From Winogradskyella echinorum (GTDB lineage Bacteria; Bacteroidota; Bacteroidia; Flavobacteriales; Flavobacteriaceae): 64,000 nucleotides of DNA. Both the position numbers and the translations under genes were made by a program. Below the pieces are notes generated by a model. The model ran no database searches, had not been told where the DNA came from, and worked only from the letters and a program-made list of their open reading frames with translations. The DNA lies in assembly GCF_014297365.1 (NCBI RefSeq), contig NZ_JACOQD010000001.1:310001-374000 (forward strand), written 5' to 3'. Shown in pieces: positions 35,949 through 45,928 of the stretch; positions within the stretch are counted from its first letter, which is position 1, and each line of letters opens with the position of its first letter.

Positions 35949-35956
35949 CAAATGTA
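35949..35956 (-). promoter_or_regulatory. -7 promoter element of topA
   Basis: TACATTTG on the minus strand, 20 nt before the topA start. The nearest TTG on that strand (35975-35973) is 16 nt upstream, slightly short of the usual spacing. Confidence 0.45.
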
Positions 35957-36034
35957 TATGAAAATTAAGTTACAATCCTAATTTGGTCTTAAATAGCATG
36001 CATTTTATCGTGTTTTTATCCGTTACAAAATGTA

Positions 36035-36063
36035 AAGAAGCCTTATATTTTATAAGGCTTCTT
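36035..36063 (-). terminator. Hairpin terminator of the gene at 36089
   Basis: Perfect 13-bp arms (36035-36047 and 36051-36063) with a 3-nt loop, 25 nt after a minus-strand stop codon. The U-run is weak. Confidence 0.65.
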
Positions 36064-36088
36064 AATAGATATGTTAATATTCTTGTAA

Positions 36089-36526
36089 TTAATATAAATA
36101 TGTTATGGGTTCTGGAAAATCTTCAATATTCAAAATAACTTCATTAGCACCTTCTACCCTTATTGGTGTTAAATCGAATGTTTGAGTCTTAGAAAAAACA
36201 GCAAGGCAGGCTTCTTCATTTGTTAAAGCCAATTTAAGATTACGCTGTACAGGTAATGATTCTAAAACATCTTCGGAATCTATTAATTCCATTACCCAAG
36301 TATTTCCATCACATCCACTAGATGAAATTTCAACCACTAAGCAATCTCCATCAACTTCAATATTGATAAAACTAAAAAATGCGGAATCAATATTTTGATA
36401 TGTGGTGTTATCTACCACTATATTAGAATTGCAATAAGATTGTAAAACCACATCATCTTCATCACACTGCATGTTTAACAATAAAAATGCAAATAAAGTA
36501 AACACAATAAATTTCTGAAATTTCAT
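36089..36526 (-). CDS. Small exported protein of unknown function
   Basis: 145 aa. Signal peptide FIVFTLFAFLLLNMQ followed by Cys21 and an acidic DEDD, so it may be a lipoprotein with a non-standard lipobox. The mature part has a short beta-rich domain with three further Cys (YCNSNIVV, GDCLVV, SGCDGNTW). I do not recognise a family. It lies 44 nt after the membrane protein gene on the same strand; an intergenic hairpin follows it. Confidence 0.65.
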   Translation of the reverse strand: MKFQKFIVFTLFAFLLLNMQCDEDDVVLQSYCNSNIVVDNTTYQNIDSAFFSFINIEVDGDCLVVEISSSGCDGNTWVMELIDSEDVLESLPVQRNLKLALTNEEACLAVFSKTQTFDLTPIRVEGANEVILNIEDFPEPITYLY

Positions 36527-36570
36527 AGCTCCGCTTTATTAATAAGATGTAAAAATTTTAAAAGGTTGCG

Positions 36571-37437
36571 TTAAAAGGTTACATTTTCTTCAATTTGCCT
36601 AGTTTCGTCCTCATTGTCAAACCCTACAACATCTTTATAGATAAAATATGATGGCAAATTACTGAAGGAAGCTGTTACATACACTCCAACACCACACATT
36701 ATTAAACCTACAATACCTGCCAACAAACTAGAAACAAATAGAAGGCCGAATGTAATGAGCCATTTTTTCTTTCCGAGGCTGAAACCTAATTTAATAATTT
36801 CAGAAATAGATTTATCAGGATTAAACGCATAAATCACAACAACATAAATCAATGGTATTGCAATATATATGAGTGGTAAAAATGATAAAAGCATTAATGG
36901 AAAGCTCACAAAAGAGTCAGTACCACCAAGAATCAAATAAAAAAATATAACTAGATAAAACATAGCCGCTGCAACAGAGAGACCTACTATTGTTAAACCA
37001 AGTTTAATAGATTTAATTAAATAAGGCTTTTTAAAGAAATAAAAATAATCTTCTTTACCCATTTGTTCTAAATCCTTTAATTTACAAATTCTGTATAATG
37101 CTGCTCTTAATGCAACCCCAATTGTGCTTATAGCCGCAATAGCCAAAAAGTAAAGTACTATCATAACGACAATCATAAAAGGGCCAACACCGGATGTAGC
37201 GTAATCACCACTATAAGCATCGTTAGTGCTTGAAGCATACAAATCTAAAAAACCAAGAAAAATTAAAGGTATATAAATAAGTATTACAACAGGTATTGCC
37301 AAAACCATGTTTAGCAATAAAGTTACTAATCCTTGCACCCAAACTTTTTTAAATAATTCTACAGAGTCATTAAATATGGTTCCAAAATCTATAGCCTTAG
37401 CGTTATCTATTCTGCGCTTAATTTCTAATACGGTCAT
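36571..37437 (-). CDS. Multi-pass membrane protein of unknown function
   Basis: 288 aa with about five or six transmembrane helices (roughly 35-68, 88-115, 145-172, 180-207, 228-260) after an amphipathic N-terminal region containing FGTIFNDSVELFKKVW. This layout resembles the glycerophosphoryl diester phosphodiesterase membrane-domain/DUF975-like proteins, but I cannot assign a family with confidence. No enzymatic motif is visible. Divergent from miaB. Confidence 0.65.
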   Translation of the reverse strand: MTVLEIKRRIDNAKAIDFGTIFNDSVELFKKVWVQGLVTLLLNMVLAIPVVILIYIPLIFLGFLDLYASSTNDAYSGDYATSGVGPFMIVVMIVLYFLAIAAISTIGVALRAALYRICKLKDLEQMGKEDYFYFFKKPYLIKSIKLGLTIVGLSVAAAMFYLVIFFYLILGGTDSFVSFPLMLLSFLPLIYIAIPLIYVVVIYAFNPDKSISEIIKLGFSLGKKKWLITFGLLFVSSLLAGIVGLIMCGVGVYVTASFSNLPSYFIYKDVVGFDNEDETRQIEENVTF

Positions 37438-37512
37438 TTTAATGTATTGTTGGTTAGTTTTTCAAATTAAACCTATTTTAAGCAGATATTCAAATAAATA
37501 TAGAACTGCCAC

Positions 37513-37545
37513 TTTGTCATAATTTCTAAAATAATACTATCTTTG
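37513..37545 (+). promoter_or_regulatory. Bacteroidetes-type promoter of miaB
   Basis: TTTG (37513-37516), 21-nt spacer, TATCTTTG (37538-37545), a full TTTG-N21-TAnnTTTG match. Transcription would begin near 37552, supporting translation from ATG 37582 rather than the TTG at 37561. Confidence 0.7.
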
Positions 37546-37581
37546 CATGCTTATTGAGATTTGAAGTATTCAATACAACCG

Positions 37582-39030
37582 ATGGAAAAAATAATAGACG
37601 AAAATAAACAAGGGGAAACCCTAGTATTAAATAAAAAAGAAGGTAATCAACGAAAGCTTTTTATTGAAAGTTATGGCTGTGCCATGAATTTTAGTGATAG
37701 CGAAATTGTTGCGTCAATACTTTCTGATCAAGGTTTTAACACAACTCAAAATCTAGAAGAAGCGGATCTGGTTTTAGTGAACACCTGTTCTATTAGAGAT
37801 AAAGCCGAACAAACTGTTAGAAAACGCTTAGAGAAATACAACAAAGTAAAAAAGAAAGTAAACCCAAACATGAAGGTTGGTGTTTTAGGTTGTATGGCAG
37901 AACGCTTAAAAAGCAAGTTTTTAGAAGAAGAGAAAATAGTAGACCTTGTTGTTGGGCCAGATGCTTATAAAGATATCCCTAATCTGCTTGCAGAAGTTGA
38001 TGATGGTAGAGATGCAATTAACGTTATCTTGTCTAAAGAAGAAACCTATGGCGATATTTCTCCGGTACGTTTAAACACTAACGGAGTAACTGCTTTTGTA
38101 TCTATTACACGAGGTTGCGATAATATGTGTACGTTTTGTGTAGTCCCTTTTACTAGAGGAAGAGAACGTAGTAGAGATCCACAAAGTATTTTAGAAGAAG
38201 TAAATGATTTATGGTCTAAAGGCTATAAGGAAATCACTTTACTTGGTCAAAATGTAGATAGTTATTTATGGTATGGTGGAGGACTTAAAAAAGACTTTGA
38301 CAAGGCTAGTGACATGCAAAAAGCAACTGCAATTAATTTTGCAAAGCTATTAGAATTATGTGCCTTAGCGCAACCAAAAATGCGTATTCGTTTTTCTACA
38401 TCAAATCCACAGGATATGACTTTAGACGTTGTAAAAACGATGGCCAAATACGAAAACATTTGTAATTATATTCATTTACCTGTACAAAGTGGAAGTAATA
38501 GAATTTTAAAAGAAATGAATCGTCAACATACTAGAGAAGAGTATATGCAATTGATTGATGATATAAAGCGTATTCTTCCAGAATGTACTATTAGTCAAGA
38601 TATGATAACTGGTTTTCCAACAGAAACTGAAGAAGATCATCAAGATACGTTGAGCCTTATGAAATATGTAAAATATGCCTTTGGGTATATGTTCGCTTAT
38701 TCTGAAAGACCAGGTACACTTGCAGAACGTAAAATGGAAGATGATATTCCTTTAGATGTAAAAAAGCGTCGCTTACAAGAAGTTATAGACTTGCAATTAG
38801 AGCACAGTTTTGAAAAAACAAAATCTTTTATTGGTAAAACAGTAGAAGTTTTAATTGAAAAAGAAGCAAGAAAAGGAGACCAAGACTGGTCAGGAAGAAA
38901 TAGTCAAAATCTATTGTGCGTGTTCCCTAAAGAAAATTATAAAGTTGGTGAATTTGTAAACGTAAAAATTACAAGAGTAACAAAGACGACTTTAATTGGT
39001 GAACCTTTGGGATATTCAAAAAATAATTAA
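37582..39030 (+). CDS. miaB: tRNA-2-methylthio-N6-dimethylallyladenosine synthase
   Basis: 482 aa from ATG 37582. The N-terminal methylthiotransferase domain has three cluster Cys in [26 protein letters not shown] and [13 protein letters not shown]; the radical SAM domain has [14 protein letters not shown] (CxxxCxxC); a TRAM domain closes the protein. It adds the methylthio group to i6A37 of tRNAs reading UNN codons. A strong promoter precedes it. It probably heads the operon that includes the lipoprotein and sigma-54 activator downstream. Confidence 0.95.
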   Translation: MEKIIDENKQGETLVLNKKEGNQRKLFIESYGCAMNFSDSEIVASILSDQGFNTTQNLEEADLVLVNTCSIRDKAEQTVRKRLEKYNKVKKKVNPNMKVGVLGCMAERLKSKFLEEEKIVDLVVGPDAYKDIPNLLAEVDDGRDAINVILSKEETYGDISPVRLNTNGVTAFVSITRGCDNMCTFCVVPFTRGRERSRDPQSILEEVNDLWSKGYKEITLLGQNVDSYLWYGGGLKKDFDKASDMQKATAINFAKLLELCALAQPKMRIRFSTSNPQDMTLDVVKTMAKYENICNYIHLPVQSGSNRILKEMNRQHTREEYMQLIDDIKRILPECTISQDMITGFPTETEEDHQDTLSLMKYVKYAFGYMFAYSERPGTLAERKMEDDIPLDVKKRRLQEVIDLQLEHSFEKTKSFIGKTVEVLIEKEARKGDQDWSGRNSQNLLCVFPKENYKVGEFVNVKITRVTKTTLIGEPLGYSKNN

Positions 39031-39032
39031 TT

Positions 39033-39968
39033 ATGAAGCAATTGTTTTTTCTTTTAGTTTTTTCTGTTTTGGTAGTTGCATGTAAAAATGAATCTGTTGA
39101 CAATGATAACCCAGAAACTCAAGAGTTAATCTTAAAACAAATAGACTATATTTATGAAGGGTTTGGTTTAAATAATGAACCCTTTTATGAGAATAGAACT
39201 GAGAACTTTAATGAATTAGGGCAACCTATTTCATATTCTAGCGAAGTTACAATATTGTCTTGGTATAATTTTTATTATAATGGAAACCACATCTTAGATA
39301 GTATTAGATCTTCTGATGGTCACCATCAATCATATAACAAGTACAATTATCAAAACAACAAGCTCATTGGCTATCAGGTATATGGCCTGCAGTCTTATGA
39401 AGTAGACCTATTTTACATTGATAACATCATGTATACAAGTAATGAATATTACTATGAGCCAGAAGATGAAATGAGAATAAGAAGAACTAATTATATCTTT
39501 TCTGACCAAACACACGAAGTACTGTTGGAAAGAGAAAGCTTCGATGATTATGGAAACAATAATTCTACTCCCTTTTTTAAACAAACATATCAATACGATC
39601 CCAATGGTAACTTGATTTTATTTAACGAATACCAATTACAAACAGACGGGAATTATTTTAACTCTACTAAAGAATACACCTATGATAATAAAAAAAATCC
39701 TCTTAGAAGTTTATCAGGAACAAACTATATAATTATCACACACACTCTTGGAAAAGGAAGCTACAGTGAGCCTGTTTTTACGGGAAAAAATAACGTATTA
39801 TCAATGACGTCAATCAATTCTAGTAATGTAACTTTTTCAAAAACTTTTGAATATCAATATAATGAGTTTGATTACCCAACAAATATTATAGAGACATGGT
39901 CTATCGATAATACACAAGGAGAGCCTGAAGTTCTTCAAAATTATTATAGAACACTAACCTATTACTAA
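39033..39968 (+). CDS. Lipoprotein with YD/RHS-like repeats, unknown function
   Basis: 311 aa; lipoprotein signal ending at Cys17 (LVVACKNES). The mature protein is rich in Tyr and Asn with repeated short motifs such as YNYQNNKLIGYQ, YQYDPNGNLILFNEY and EYTYDNKKNPLRSL, which resemble YD repeats of RHS-like proteins and suggest a stacked beta structure. It sits 2 nt after miaB and 24 nt before the AAA+ activator. Not recognised beyond this; may be a lineage-specific insertion. Confidence 0.65.
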   Translation: MKQLFFLLVFSVLVVACKNESVDNDNPETQELILKQIDYIYEGFGLNNEPFYENRTENFNELGQPISYSSEVTILSWYNFYYNGNHILDSIRSSDGHHQSYNKYNYQNNKLIGYQVYGLQSYEVDLFYIDNIMYTSNEYYYEPEDEMRIRRTNYIFSDQTHEVLLERESFDDYGNNNSTPFFKQTYQYDPNGNLILFNEYQLQTDGNYFNSTKEYTYDNKKNPLRSLSGTNYIIITHTLGKGSYSEPVFTGKNNVLSMTSINSSNVTFSKTFEYQYNEFDYPTNIIETWSIDNTQGEPEVLQNYYRTLTYY

Positions 39969-39992
39969 GCTTTAAACTAGAATCACCAATAA

Positions 39993-41258
39993 ATGGAATC
40001 CATTCAAGCCATAAAACAACGCTTCGGTATTATAGGAAATGATCCTAAACTTAATCGTGCCATAGAAAAAGCCATACAAGTTGCGCCAACTGATATTTCG
40101 GTATTGGTTACAGGTGAATCTGGTGTTGGTAAAGAGAGTATTCCTAAAATAATACATCAACTCTCACACAGAAAACACGGTAAATATATTGCAGTAAACT
40201 GTGGAGCTATACCAGAGGGCACCATAGACAGTGAATTATTTGGCCATGAAAAAGGTGCATTTACAGGTGCTACATCTACACGTTCTGGATATTTTGAAGT
40301 TGCAGATGGAGGAACCATATTTTTAGATGAAGTTGGTGAATTACCATTAACTACTCAAGTGCGCTTATTACGTGTTTTAGAAAATGGTGAATTTATTAAA
40401 GTAGGTTCTAGTAAGGTTCAAAAAACCAATGTAAGAATTGTTGCTGCGACCAACGTAAATATGTTCGAAGCTATTAAAAAAGAAAAATTTAGAGAAGACT
40501 TATACTATCGTTTAAGCACTATAGATATTAATCTCCCAGCACTTAGAGAACGTAAAGAAGATATTCATTTACTGTTTAGAAAATTTGCGAGTGACTTTGC
40601 TCTAAAATATAAAATGCCAACAGTAAAGCTAACAGACGATGCTGTTAATTTACTTTTAAAATATCGTTGGAATGGAAACATTCGTCAATTACGAAATGTA
40701 GCGGAGCAAATATCGGTTTTAGAACAAACAAGAACTATAAATGGTGTAACACTTCAAAATTACCTCCCAAATACAGGAAATAATTTACCTGCTGTAGTTA
40801 ACAAAACTAAAACCGAAAGTGATTTTAGCAGTGAACGCGAGATACTTTATAAAGTTTTGTTCGATATGAAAAGTGATCTTAATGATTTAAAGAAACTCAC
40901 CATGGAACTTATGAAAAATGGTAGCGTCTCTGATGTCCAAAAAGATAATGAGCATTTAATTCAGAAAATATATGGTGAAGATAAAAGTAATGAGTTTGAT
41001 GACACCGTTGAAAACTTAGAGGTTTTATCCATACCAGAACATACAGAAGTTAACGAATCTATTATTTCAGATGTTGAAGACAAATATCACTTTGCTGAAG
41101 AAATTGAAGAGGAAGAAACCTTATCTTTACATGATAAGGAATTAGAATTGATTAAAAAATCTTTGGAGCGCCATAACGGTAAACGTAAATTAGCTGCTGC
41201 AGAGCTTGGTATCAGTGAACGTACATTGTATAGAAAAATAAAGCAATTCGATCTTTAG
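39993..41258 (+). CDS. Sigma-54-interacting AAA+ transcriptional activator without receiver domain
   Basis: 421 aa. The AAA+ core begins almost at once: Walker A GESGVGKE (41-48), GAFTGA loop (88-93) for sigma-54 contact, Walker B GGTIFLDE (106-113) and the RLLRVLENGEFIKVG and YRLSTIDINLPALRER blocks. After an acidic, poorly conserved linker (about 265-385), a Fis-type helix-turn-helix closes the protein (GKRKLAAAELGISERTLYRK). There is no N-terminal receiver, GAF or PAS domain, so activity must be controlled by level, linker or partner. Followed by lptE-secG and then groESL. Confidence 0.9.
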   Translation: MESIQAIKQRFGIIGNDPKLNRAIEKAIQVAPTDISVLVTGESGVGKESIPKIIHQLSHRKHGKYIAVNCGAIPEGTIDSELFGHEKGAFTGATSTRSGYFEVADGGTIFLDEVGELPLTTQVRLLRVLENGEFIKVGSSKVQKTNVRIVAATNVNMFEAIKKEKFREDLYYRLSTIDINLPALRERKEDIHLLFRKFASDFALKYKMPTVKLTDDAVNLLLKYRWNGNIRQLRNVAEQISVLEQTRTINGVTLQNYLPNTGNNLPAVVNKTKTESDFSSEREILYKVLFDMKSDLNDLKKLTMELMKNGSVSDVQKDNEHLIQKIYGEDKSNEFDDTVENLEVLSIPEHTEVNESIISDVEDKYHFAEEIEEEETLSLHDKELELIKKSLERHNGKRKLAAAELGISERTLYRKIKQFDL

Positions 41259-41275
41259 AATTTTAAGTCAAATTT

Positions 41276-41473
41276 ATGAAAGCTGTAGAAATATTTATGA
41301 TTCGTAAGTCGTTTACTAGAAATAGTTCCGATGCTATACGACAAGAAGCTGAGGATATGATAAACGAAAAACATTATAAAGGTTACCGCCTAATTAATGT
41401 AGATTTTGATGTTGCAGATAACGCAGGCTATATTTATGCTTTTATTACCATGAAGCGTCCAAATACATATTAA
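41276..41473 (+). CDS. Small protein of unknown function
   Basis: 65 aa from ATG 41276, or 58 aa from ATG 41297. It begins FMIRKSFTRNSSDAIRQEAED and ends in beta-strand-like YRLINVDFDVADNAGYIYAFITMKRP. No signal peptide or membrane segment. It ends directly against lptE (stop then ATG), so it is in the operon, and the compact alpha-beta pattern suggests a real gene. Family not recognised. Confidence 0.65.
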   Translation: MKAVEIFMIRKSFTRNSSDAIRQEAEDMINEKHYKGYRLINVDFDVADNAGYIYAFITMKRPNTY

Positions 41474-41977
41474 ATGAAAATTTTAAAATATCTCATATTA
41501 CTTATTATTTGCATTACGACAATTGGTTGTAAAGTCAATTATTCGTTTACAGGTATTACTGAAACACCAGATACATTTCAGGTTAATTTTTTCCCCAATA
41601 ATGCCGATTTAATTGAACCTGGTTTAGATATTGATTTTAGAAATGCATTACAAGATCTAATTCTAAATCAAACAAGTGCGCAGTTGGTAACTACTGGTGG
41701 AGAAGTTATTTATGAAGGAGAAATAGTTGAATACAGAATTGCACCTATGACAGCGACTGCAGAAAACACAGCAGCTCAAAACCGATTGACAATTCGTATC
41801 AATGTGCGCTATTTTAACACAAAAGATGAAGAGAAGGATTTTGAAAAACCTTTCTCTTTCTTTTATGATTATCCTGCCAACGATCAACTTGTAGGCAGTA
41901 TAAAAGATACCGCTCACGAAGAAATTTTTGATCGTATAACACAAGATATTTTAAATGCTTCTTTAGCAGATTGGTAG
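41474..41977 (+). CDS. lptE: LPS-assembly lipoprotein LptE-like
   Basis: 167 aa; lipoprotein signal ending at Cys19 (TTIGCKVNYSF). The mature part (FTGITETPDTFQVNFFPNNA, then LQDLILNQTSAQLVTTGGEVIYEGEI) matches the Bacteroidetes LptE family, which plugs the LptD barrel and helps place LPS on the outer leaflet. LptE sequences are divergent, so the call rests on family recall plus gene order (AAA+ activator, lptE, TPR protein, secG), which I recall as common in Flavobacteriaceae. Confidence 0.8.
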   Translation: MKILKYLILLIICITTIGCKVNYSFTGITETPDTFQVNFFPNNADLIEPGLDIDFRNALQDLILNQTSAQLVTTGGEVIYEGEIVEYRIAPMTATAENTAAQNRLTIRINVRYFNTKDEEKDFEKPFSFFYDYPANDQLVGSIKDTAHEEIFDRITQDILNASLADW

Positions 41978-41979
41978 TT

Positions 41980-42912
41980 ATGCAGCTTCAAGAACTTACA
42001 TATTTATTACAACATCCAGAAGCCATTACAGCATCGCAAGCTGACAAATTATCGTCTGCAATAAATGAATATCCTTACTTTCAACCTTTAAGAGCCCTAT
42101 ATCTTAAAGGACTTAAATTAAAAGATAGTTACAAATACAATAATGCTTTAAAAATCACTGCTGCCCATACGGCAGATCGCAGTGTTTTATTCGATTATAT
42201 TACTTCAGATGTTTTTAATCAGAATGAAGTTTCTCAGCAGATTAAACAAAACTCTGAAGCTATAAAATCTATTGAAGTTTTTGCTATAGATGACATTTCT
42301 ATTGACAGGAGCGTTACTATTGATGATGCTTTAAAAGAACATATTAAAGCAACCGAAGGTGTTTTAGACCCTAATCTATTTAAGGCTAAACCAATGCCTA
42401 AAATGGAATCTAAAGAACCAAAAATTGAAGATTCTATAATTGCTGTTGATGTTAAAAACATTACACCAGAGAAGAAACTTAAAATAGGAAAACCCTTAGA
42501 GTTTGATAAATCTGAAAGTCATTCCTTTACAGAATGGCTAAAAATTACGAGCTTTAAACCTATTGTACGAGACGAAGCTCAACATAAAACCGAAGTAGAA
42601 ATTGAAACTCAAAGCTCTTCAAAATCAAATTTAGAAGATAAATTTGCAATTATAGATAAGTTTATAAAAGAAAACCCAAAGATAAAACCCATCTCTGATA
42701 AAGCACCAAAACCTAAGCTTGTTAATAATGATGATGCTGTTTCTGACAGCTTAATGACAGAAACCTTGGCACGTATTTATTTAGAGCAAAAAAACTACGA
42801 TAAAGCAATTCAATCTTACAAAATTTTAAGTTTGAAATATCCAGAAAAAAGTAGTTTCTTTGCAGACCAAATAAAATTGGTAGAAGAATTAAAAGAAAAT
42901 AACACTATATAA
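41980..42912 (+). CDS. Tetratricopeptide-like protein of unknown function
   Basis: 310 aa from ATG 41980, 2 nt after the lptE stop. The N-terminal domain (LTYLLQHPEAITASQADKL, then PYFQPLRALYLKGLK) is alpha-helical; a charged linker follows; the C-terminus has one recognisable TPR-like helix pair (ETLARIYLEQKNYDKAIQSY). No signal peptide, so cytoplasmic. Function unknown; conserved position between lptE and secG suggests an envelope-assembly role, which is inference. Confidence 0.75.
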   Translation: MQLQELTYLLQHPEAITASQADKLSSAINEYPYFQPLRALYLKGLKLKDSYKYNNALKITAAHTADRSVLFDYITSDVFNQNEVSQQIKQNSEAIKSIEVFAIDDISIDRSVTIDDALKEHIKATEGVLDPNLFKAKPMPKMESKEPKIEDSIIAVDVKNITPEKKLKIGKPLEFDKSESHSFTEWLKITSFKPIVRDEAQHKTEVEIETQSSSKSNLEDKFAIIDKFIKENPKIKPISDKAPKPKLVNNDDAVSDSLMTETLARIYLEQKNYDKAIQSYKILSLKYPEKSSFFADQIKLVEELKENNTI

Positions 42913-42913
42913 A

Positions 42914-43258
42914 ATGAATCCATTTACAATATTTTTAATCCTAATCGTAATCGTAGCCTTTTTACTTGTTGTAGTAATTATGGTACAGAATCCTAAAGGA
43001 GGAGGTTTATCATCATCTTTTGGCGGAGGTGGTACACAACAATTAGGAGGAGTAAAGAAAACAGGAGACTTTTTAGATAAAAGCACATGGTTTTTAGCAA
43101 CGGCATTAATTCTGTTAATTTTGGCATCTAACTTAACAATTGATTCTGGTGGTTCTGCCGAATCTAAAGCTTTAGATACTGAAGAGTCAACTTCAATGCC
43201 AGCTGCAACACCATCAACCGACAATTCGGCAACTCCAATCGACACTATCGGAAGTTAA
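42914..43258 (+). CDS. secG: Preprotein translocase subunit SecG
   Basis: 114 aa with two membrane helices (about 4-22 and 53-70) flanking the conserved MVQNPKGGGLSSSFGGGG loop. Part of the SecYEG channel. The Ser/Ala/Thr-rich tail is typical of Bacteroidetes SecG. One base separates it from the TPR gene, and a terminator follows. Confidence 0.92.
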   Translation: MNPFTIFLILIVIVAFLLVVVIMVQNPKGGGLSSSFGGGGTQQLGGVKKTGDFLDKSTWFLATALILLILASNLTIDSGGSAESKALDTEESTSMPAATPSTDNSATPIDTIGS

Positions 43259-43281
43259 TTTTTAACTTTATACAAAATATG

Positions 43282-43307
43282 AAACCAGCTAAATTAGCTG
43301 GTTTTTT
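43282..43307 (+). terminator. Terminator of the secG operon
   Basis: Arms AAACCAGCTA (43282-43291) and TAGCTGGTTT (43295-43304) with a 3-nt loop, followed by a T-run. It separates the secG transcript from groESL. Confidence 0.85.
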
Positions 43308-43323
43308 TATACTCATCTTTTTC

Positions 43324-43391
43324 TACAGATAAATCTGTAAGTTTGTCAGTCGCTAATACTTGGCATAATTTTCGAACTACGCTAAAGCGTA
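43324..43391 (+). promoter_or_regulatory. groES control region: two inverted repeats and a TTGGCAT element
   Basis: IR1 TACAGAT-AA-ATCTGTA (43324-43339), then TGTCA (43344-43348) and TTGGCAT (43360-43366), then IR2 TACGCT-AA-AGCGTA (43378-43391), ending 35 nt before groES. TGGCAT-N5 resembles a sigma-54 -24 element, but the -12 GC is replaced by GA. No CIRCE repeat is present. A heat-inducible promoter is expected here. Confidence 0.35.
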
Positions 43392-43426
43392 AATTATAAT
43401 TTAAACAACTAAAAAACATACAAAAA

Positions 43427-43702
43427 ATGGGCTTAAACATTAAACCTTTAGCAGATCGTGTTCTAGTAGAACCAATGGAAGCTGAAACAACTACAGCTTC
43501 AGGTATTATTATTCCAGACAACGCCAAGGAAAAACCGCAAAAGGGAACTGTTGTTGCTATTGGCAACGGAAAAAAAGATGAACCTTTAACTGTAAAAGTT
43601 GGTGATACTGTACTTTACGGAAAGTATGGTGGCACAGAACTTAAACTAGAAGGAAAAGACTATTTAATGATGCGCGAGAGTGACATCCTTGCAATTATTT
43701 AA
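43427..43702 (+). CDS. groES: Co-chaperonin GroES
   Basis: 91 aa Cpn10. The start [14 protein letters not shown], the mobile loop [19 protein letters not shown] and the end [14 protein letters not shown] are canonical. Forms the heptameric lid of GroEL. The last codons form one arm of a perfect 24-bp palindrome. Expressed with groEL 127 nt downstream. Confidence 0.97.
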   Translation: MGLNIKPLADRVLVEPMEAETTTASGIIIPDNAKEKPQKGTVVAIGNGKKDEPLTVKVGDTVLYGKYGGTELKLEGKDYLMMRESDILAII

Positions 43703-43712
43703 ATAATTGCAA
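43689..43712 (+). repeat. 24-bp perfect palindrome at the groES stop codon
   Basis: TTGCAATTATTT followed by its exact reverse complement AAATAATTGCAA; the groES stop (43700-43702) sits in the centre. In RNA it would form a 10-12-bp, A/U-rich stem and may protect groES mRNA 3' ends or mark processing. No U-run follows, so it is not a standard terminator. Confidence 0.55.
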
Positions 43713-43732
43713 ATTCTAAAAAAACAAAAAAC

Positions 43733-43782
43733 AAATTCCAAAATACTTAAACGACAATAACTAGATTCCCTCTTTGGAATTT
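43733..43782 (+). repeat. Inverted repeat in the groES-groEL spacer
   Basis: AAATTCCAAA (43733-43742) and TTTGGAATTT (43773-43782) are exact reverse complements separated by 30 nt, with partial extension (AATACTT/AGTATT). It could fold the spacer into a long hairpin in front of groEL. Confidence 0.45.
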
Positions 43783-43813
43783 AGTATTTGAGTTTTGAGT
43801 TTTAAAAATTTTA

Positions 43814-45461
<1,648 letters not shown>

Positions 45462-45530
45462 TCCGTAGCACATTAAGTCAAAAAACTCACTGTTGCTGAT
45501 AATAGTAGTGAGGAAAATTTTATAAAATTG

Positions 45531-45562
45531 AAAAGCCTTTGATAAAAATCAAGGGCTTTTTG
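45531..45562 (+). terminator. groEL terminator
   Basis: Arms 45531-45543 and 45548-45560 form 13 pairs including one G-U wobble on the plus-strand RNA, loop AAAA, with T-run. Ends the groESL transcript 70 nt after groEL. The rest of 45462-45928 holds a second hairpin, the 28-codon ORF and otherwise AT-rich DNA without recognisable features. Confidence 0.8.
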
Positions 45563-45583
45563 TTTATCTATTTTTTAAAATAT

Positions 45584-45610
45584 AAAACCACCTCTTTTGG
45601 AGGTGGTTTT
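45584..45610 (-). terminator. Bidirectional hairpin terminator between groEL and the 28-codon ORF
   Basis: Arms AAAACCACCTC (45584-45594) and GAGGTGGTTTT (45600-45610), loop TTTTG. Placed 50 nt downstream of the minus-strand small ORF stop; on the minus strand the 3' arm is followed by U-rich sequence. Confidence 0.7.
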
Positions 45611-45661
45611 CTAATCTTTTTACCTAAATAAGAGGTTTATACTAAATAAACCTACCACAAA

Positions 45662-45748
45662 TTACTTCTTCTTTGGAGAAGCCTGTGGAGTCTTTTTCGC
45701 CATTGACTTAGGCGATTTAGACGCACTTTTTGACTTTGTTTGTCCCAT
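45662..45748 (-). CDS. 28-aa lysine/serine-rich small ORF
   Basis: ATG at 45748 to TAA at 45662 encodes 28 residues, about nine Lys and six Ser with Pro, beginning MGQTKSKSASKSPK and ending ASPKKK; no acidic residue and no hydrophobic segment. It is bounded by its own terminator downstream (45584-45610), and TACCTTTA, one base from the TAnnTTTG consensus, lies about 25 nt upstream on the same strand. Repeated SK/SP/KK patterns recall nucleic-acid-binding tails such as histone H1-like proteins. Not recognised as a family; could be non-coding. Confidence 0.5.
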   Translation of the reverse strand: MGQTKSKSASKSPKSMAKKTPQASPKKK

Positions 45749-45928
45749 AATTTCTATTATTTTAAAAGAACATAATAAAGGTATATCATAAAGCATATCT
45801 GTGATACTTTTATTGGCTAAAATTTAACTAAAATATAAACCCATTATTTTTACAAAAAGGTAAATATAAAGGAGTTCACTTATTATATAAATAAAATTCT
45901 TAGCTTTAGAACTCTAATTAATTCATCA

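Noticed and set aside
43310-43426. HrcA/CIRCE control of groESL
   Set aside because: The TTAGCACTC-N9-GAGTGCTAA repeat is absent from the leader; the inverted repeats seen have different sequence and short arms.
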